Virus record (IMG/VR): IMGVR_UViG_3300042154_002140
Location: 1-23,531 of that record
Source of the DNA: a virus
Strand: one strand, 5' to 3'
DNA length: 23,531 bases
Below are positions 21,101 to 23,531 of this stretch, one piece after another. The position numbers were made by a program, and so were the translations under genes. The notes beneath the pieces were generated by a model. That model made no database searches. It was given only the letters and a program-made list of their open reading frames with translations, and had not been told where the DNA came from. Numbering within the stretch: position 1 is the first letter of the stretch; every line of letters starts with the position of its first letter.

Positions 21101-23531
21101 CCGTGTTTCTCAAGCTGCTATTAGCGAGGCAGGTATACCACAAGGAATCAAGGATTTCAGCAACCTTTCTTATTCGGAGATTTCAAAAGCACTTGGTAGG
21201 TTGTCCGACGTTGTTGTAGCTACCGCTGATAAATATCCAGAGATTAAGACGGGACTTATCGAGATTTATCGAGGCTTCCTTGGGACAAGCGAGACCTACT
21301 TGGATTTGCGCGACAAAACTTCCCGTGAAATTCTAAGCGGTGCGATGGATGTTCTCAATGCTCTTAGCACTGACTCAGATCTAGGGGACTTCCAGCTTTA
21401 TTCTGATGAATCCCCTGTATCAAAAGAAGCTCTCGATGCGATGGCGTTTTTGAATAAGCTGCGAGGACCGGATCAGAACTTGACCAAGCCACTGTTGCTG
21501 TTCAGAAACTACCTGCGGGTGATGTATAACTTCTCCAATGGGTCTATTGATGCACCACTTACCGATGCTGAAGAAGTCTTGATCTTAAGACCCGTCGAAG
21601 AGTTGTTTGAAATGGTTGGGATGCAATTGAATGAAGACAACTTCAACTCGATTGTGAAAGTCCTTTCCATGAAGGTTGGTAATGTTTTCGGAAAGCGGGT
21701 GCAGGATGGCTTTGCGAAGAACTTCGCACGAACTCAAGAGCAGCGTGATGCAGCCCAAGATCGGAACACTGGAGAAGCCAAGGAACTTGGTCTTGTCAGT
21801 GGCGACCCTGAGTCGGTTATCACTGCACTCAATCGGATCGTTGCCGACAACGACTACCCGCTCTACCTCCGCACCACAGCACGGGCGTTGCTTCGTTCGC
21901 CGGATCTTATCCGTAATACGAAGATCAACATCTTCAGCAACAACCTCGACTTCGCTGGTAAGTTTGGAACGGATGTCAACGGCAACTATGTTGTAAGCCT
22001 CAATCTCCGTGGGTCGAACGGCAAGTCCCTTGCCTCTGTCCTCACCCACGAATACCTCCACGCCCTTACGCACAATGCGCTTAACGATCCTCGCTATGCC
22101 AACAATGCGAAGGTCATCGAACTCAAGCGCACCTATGAGGAACTCAAGACCCTCATCGAAGAGAAGGGTCTGACCGACCCAGAGCTTCTCGCAGGGATGG
22201 AGCGTGTTGATGAGTTCGTCGCATACATGTTTACTTCGCAGTCCTTCCAGAACGCAATCAAGCGTGTTGGATTCCGCGAAAGCAAAGGATTCTTCAAACG
22301 CATCTTGGATACTATCTTGGATATCTTTGGAATCCGCGCAGCCCTCCGTCAGAGCGAGATCTACACGCAGATGGTCGATCTTGTCTACTACGCCCCGAAC
22401 GCTGAACCCCGCACGATGGGTCGCTTTAACTCTGGGCTAGCACAGTCGGTCGCGGAAGCGGCAGCGGAGTATAAGGAGAAGATGTCAACGGTTGGGGACA
22501 TGACCCGACCCGGAACCGTGATCCCTGCACCCAATGCCCAAGCAACGCCCGTGGTGGCAGGAGACCCGAACATGGTCCAAGACCCCCGTGATACCGAACG
22601 GCAGCGGGAGCTTGCCCGAACCATGGTCGCACGAATCCGGAGCCTTGGATCTGTCCCCGCCGAAGTCCCCGTGGTTGTTAACTACGGTCTGCCACAAGCA
22701 ATGGGCATCGATGTGGAGACAGGCAACTTGATCATCAACCCAGACAAGATCGCCTCTGAATTCGTGAGCATCACACAAGATGATGCGGAGGTTGACGTAG
22801 CACTGGAGATCGCCATTGATGAGGAACTGACCCACGTTGCTGACGTTTCCACGATCCCACAAGGGGAGTTCAACCAATTCGCGAACACTATTGCCGACAG
22901 TGAGCTTGAGGAAACCGGAGTTAAATACTACAACGATCCCACATACACGTTGCCGGATCCTGCCGTTGATTCGGACAGATACTTGACGGAACGAAACCTC
23001 CTTGTCTCCGAACGTCTGCGCCAGAATGTGCAGGGCATCCTCCTTGGTCAGTCCACGGAAGACATGTTCTTGTTCCTTAGCCGGAACAAGGCTAACAAAG
23101 CGGTGTCCATGTTCGCAGAGGCATACTTCAAGCGTGTTGTTGCAGGATACACGATGAAGCGGAACCTGCGTAAGTTCAGCCCCCGCGAGCGTGCGCTCCT
23201 TACCAGACTCATCAACGAGCGTAGAAGGCTCGCCCTCAACTACCGTTCGCCCAACCCACACTTGACTGCGGGACTTACCGGAGAAGACTTGGTTAATCAG
23301 GTAGAGGCATTCATTGCCCAGCATAACAGCAAAATCGCACCCGCCCCGCCAGAGGAAGACAAACCCGCAGAGGATCCGACCAAGTTTGACCAGCAGAACA
23401 ATCGGTTCACGGTGCAGGACGCGACCTTTGTTAGTCCGACCGACAACACCAAACTCTCTGGTGAGTTCCGTTCGTCTTTCAACCTGCCTCTTGTTACGGG
23501 CCAAGTGGAGGAGATTGGCAAGCTGCTCGAT
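15162..23531 (+). CDS. Giant multidomain virion-type protein (polyvalent-like) with PDZ and zinc-metallopeptidase-like domains, partial
   Basis: The frame starts at the ATG at 15162 (MATLSDPNKPTSPFLKFDEW) and runs 2790 codons to the window edge without a stop. Residues 1-590: soluble, mostly helical. Hydrophobic Gly/Ala-rich segments: about 591-626 (TPVIVDGLVTLGVSTVATPV), 734-755 and 872-889 (HAGVVGLAIGGGLGAAKA), like membrane-interacting regions of ejected proteins. Ala/Pro/Thr linker: about 966-1042. Tandem APTKA/APKKA: 1305-1359. PDZ domain: about 1900-1985 (SPAEGALNPGDIITEING). Zincin-like domain: about 2255-2380, with HEYLH at 2296-2300 and Glu2351 in VDEFVAYMF. A second zincin-like segment at about 2510-2570 has EELTH (2554-2558) in place of HEXXH. 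I infer an internal virion protein ejected with DNA that may cleave host or virion proteins. It could instead be a large tail protein. The open frame is certain, the function is not. Confidence 0.85.
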   Translation, partial: MATLSDPNKPTSPFLKFDEWLQRPETSKKFDTLRVDSLLGKSAPADDYHRPVKEYGNYVRQSLLSSNKYSGADSENEIRQGMANILDYYGAVEKTEDDEDEEARKKASQEALDKTGIFMEDELDTEKLIGLARDSDNLTKDERDVLSEYVAFRDVIQARDEPYSTELADLKKEGFADGVEDKYNILKAEAEKVVSDPLFQNKIKRDLVSQGSFRMAEIYREKGGQLELDKDGKPIKDLFFPRGVPQEQINAEINKAYSAGVLGASKAADAFSYLSPVEGLKVDGSDIRWVDYGRSKELSGVVFQSINDDPYFSERFGEIKEKIAGDQYLKNTPEKTLLENITSPLDAVSSLYYGSQATERSKQDLTGVYESIAGELNRSGLLDKGDSVTVEEIKPIIDTLAMRQAYSDGTVRFSEIEGDDPKQAAANIAVAPDGRVVMHPAAMFRKTSFEATLDAKKDELTPQQIAAARLDRETMMVERAPETAKQLASQMGEKWITFQAEVIGSGKTQKDAVELFLEDRDNFNEFKTRAAGVGASIKDSVWGTLLAIPALGGNEQSRDYFINYAKEQQERRNIANLFGVQFGIEQDIAEGLTPVIVDGLVTLGVSTVATPVAGAGYLAARSGARMTMKGLMTAALGKGLRETTEMSAEKLLMKESLEGAFKKSVSPEEALGLIKQYNTALNSDWVKAPAYFLPTANRVAGMSYSSTYATLSEMKKPDGTPMYTPEEVRKAALSSGLIQGGLSAILATTFSVVGKAGGVEELFMAGANKKQMLSAINQFADTSGITTKINGRLTEKTFKEVTAKRLKETIKENGLSGIASQSRLMTGVAGGVKMGIEEFPEEALDQFVNGIVETSFTGEDKPLFDRMSEALHAGVVGLAIGGGLGAAKATSNQFSKGSQRATQLAQRQMESDFVSKVTGDLRKSGSPITADLVEAVLRKSSGRAGVRVGNKTVSAGDLLAATLNKPAAPTPTPAAAAPAAAPTPTPVAAAAPAAAAPTPTPVAAASTPTPVAAASTPIPVAAEPASAAPTLTPVAASATTTPTRRARPSGPFGAESGRMRYTPWARATSPEVPEATVEQGEEIIKAIEEDSRNLMDTTLEVGTDNIPKTPVPNNPKLKQQAAAAAVQAGQQTKSKSAKNKKTAQMGVVKRVSEKAGVDAQQVSQQISATPNRTPQLVTKQAIKSETVEPKDNSNSNSVVDEEELVESAEITTSSLGNLRELWNVVNNIFDVSSDPSTRSTDIVEGTDLDPDQAIELSLVSEDIYKIFPGIPENLATVPTASKDLFNWLQDFEGWLDQQQSQLEIAPTKAAPTKAAPTKAAPTKAAPTKAAPTKAAPTKAAPTKAAPKKAAPKKAAPKKAAPKRVRTPKPGDVVDSSGSVVEPTLDDQISDFLISENLVDFDKEGNKSGWTLELPTGQVEELTLFAGSGGSNFAATAAAIKSVIVAGYPVKFSTNYQYGLKGVKLTKDNLSKLNKFIIEQIDQRYPKIPLPDAPGNYTSKTFSDSSGNKRTVYFQNDIPHFDNDPVTARLLIAAGHTVVVPNMFWGNINKAIKVQTYDDVKRVTRVLRLDAKTLIPVAIATTSINVPAGIAYYDSESFDYWKSIYSLFWNDKDKTQEVDFGISEEKALMYYTGKVGKITLKDYLTKADNFVGQKQLSPRSFLLIIDNNADLLRQAKNEIIVEAYGRAIQALIRSKLKGHVTKSGDKNNWVIGEGAVDAFKNFLVSVGKDPNEVAGALRAMNFDKNKTPKNDKLFKQYIASIFKGLNQLGFGDSDSIDKISDRVIDRYRKFIKESRLREAVSNTIAIDNFARLADAPVSVSVGGDLTRMSLERYAELTSGETPPDVAMMRKESGGFIDEILNLSPISLPPGAIGIGVQEVTEPQRQVWTSPTGATLSEPIYYGGNRAFMVSSVIEYSPAEGALNPGDIITEINGESTSRIYFSDLPEKLLYGNPGEEVNLQVIRFDQATNSYAGGSTPVTLTRVSQAAISEAGIPQGIKDFSNLSYSEISKALGRLSDVVVATADKYPEIKTGLIEIYRGFLGTSETYLDLRDKTSREILSGAMDVLNALSTDSDLGDFQLYSDESPVSKEALDAMAFLNKLRGPDQNLTKPLLLFRNYLRVMYNFSNGSIDAPLTDAEEVLILRPVEELFEMVGMQLNEDNFNSIVKVLSMKVGNVFGKRVQDGFAKNFARTQEQRDAAQDRNTGEAKELGLVSGDPESVITALNRIVADNDYPLYLRTTARALLRSPDLIRNTKINIFSNNLDFAGKFGTDVNGNYVVSLNLRGSNGKSLASVLTHEYLHALTHNALNDPRYANNAKVIELKRTYEELKTLIEEKGLTDPELLAGMERVDEFVAYMFTSQSFQNAIKRVGFRESKGFFKRILDTILDIFGIRAALRQSEIYTQMVDLVYYAPNAEPRTMGRFNSGLAQSVAEAAAEYKEKMSTVGDMTRPGTVIPAPNAQATPVVAGDPNMVQDPRDTERQRELARTMVARIRSLGSVPAEVPVVVNYGLPQAMGIDVETGNLIINPDKIASEFVSITQDDAEVDVALEIAIDEELTHVADVSTIPQGEFNQFANTIADSELEETGVKYYNDPTYTLPDPAVDSDRYLTERNLLVSERLRQNVQGILLGQSTEDMFLFLSRNKANKAVSMFAEAYFKRVVAGYTMKRNLRKFSPRERALLTRLINERRRLALNYRSPNPHLTAGLTGEDLVNQVEAFIAQHNSKIAPAPPEEDKPAEDPTKFDQQNNRFTVQDATFVSPTDNTKLSGEFRSSFNLPLVTGQVEEIGKLLD
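19074..19238 (+). repeat. 15-bp tandem repeat (11 units) within the giant gene
   Basis: Eleven consecutive 15-base units: eight of GCACCGACGAAAGCT followed by three of GCACCGAAGAAAGCT, encoding APTKA x8 then APKKA x3. Units are identical apart from the single ACG/AAG codon change, so copy number probably varies by slippage. The encoded Ala-Pro-Lys tract resembles the basic tails of histone H1-like proteins. Confidence 0.95.

Noticed and set aside
20850-21115. Complete HtrA-like serine protease around the PDZ domain
   Set aside because: No catalytic GNSGG-type serine motif or trypsin-like fold pattern precedes the PDZ segment.
22485-23504. 339-residue minus-strand ORF
   Set aside because: It lies antisense to the giant gene in a codon-biased region that removes stops on the opposite strand; it has no recognisable domain and the plus frame carries clear domains around it.

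Overview
The window is a piece of a tailed double-stranded DNA bacteriophage (Caudoviricetes) genome. The evidence is a complete large terminase subunit, a collagen-like tail fibre, a run of large low-complexity virion-type proteins, and an opposing cluster of small, tightly overlapping genes containing typical phage DNA-metabolism enzymes. The genus and host cannot be named from the sequence. Almost no gene has a recognisable Shine-Dalgarno sequence. This fits a host that initiates translation largely without it (Bacteroidota are one such group), but that is only a weak inference.

Layout. Positions 1-6333 form one minus-strand cluster, transcribed leftward from a divergent promoter region at about 6334-6379. 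In transcription order it encodes: an HTH protein with an acidic tail (probable small terminase subunit), a RuvC-like Holliday junction resolvase, an SNF2-type DEVH helicase (GTG start), a zinc-ribbon protein, an unlisted 25-residue membrane microprotein, a DUF7448-like protein, a conserved small phage protein, several small unknowns, a RecB/Cas4-type PD-(D/E)XK nuclease split over two genes, and a partial gene leaving the window. Most junctions are 4-8 base ATGA-type overlaps, so translational coupling is likely.

From 6380 to the right edge everything is on the plus strand and is packaging or virion related. The large terminase gene is followed by a 313-base intergenic region with nested inverted repeats. 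Next come a small structural protein, the tail fibre, two small unknown genes, a strong hairpin terminator, a DUF5754-like gene, three disordered or coiled-coil proteins, and one giant reading frame. The giant frame is open for at least 2790 codons to the edge of the window. It carries hydrophobic segments, an Ala/Pro linker, a 15-bp tandem repeat encoding Ala-Pro-Thr/Lys-Lys-Ala, a clear PDZ domain, a HEXXH zinc-metallopeptidase-like domain and a second, degenerate copy of such a motif. I interpret it as a multidomain virion protein delivered into the host with the DNA, like the 'polyvalent' proteins of phages and conjugative elements.

The most interesting points are: (1) the nuclease split, which places the first cluster cysteine and the GxxxH motif on one polypeptide and the D, DxK, QxxxY and CxxCx5C motifs on another, with two unrelated small genes in between; (2) the giant PDZ/zincin protein; (3) a 42-base upstream element found twice, with identical internal spacing and identical distance to the start codon, that looks like a phage-specific promoter; and (4) the nested palindromes after the terminase gene.
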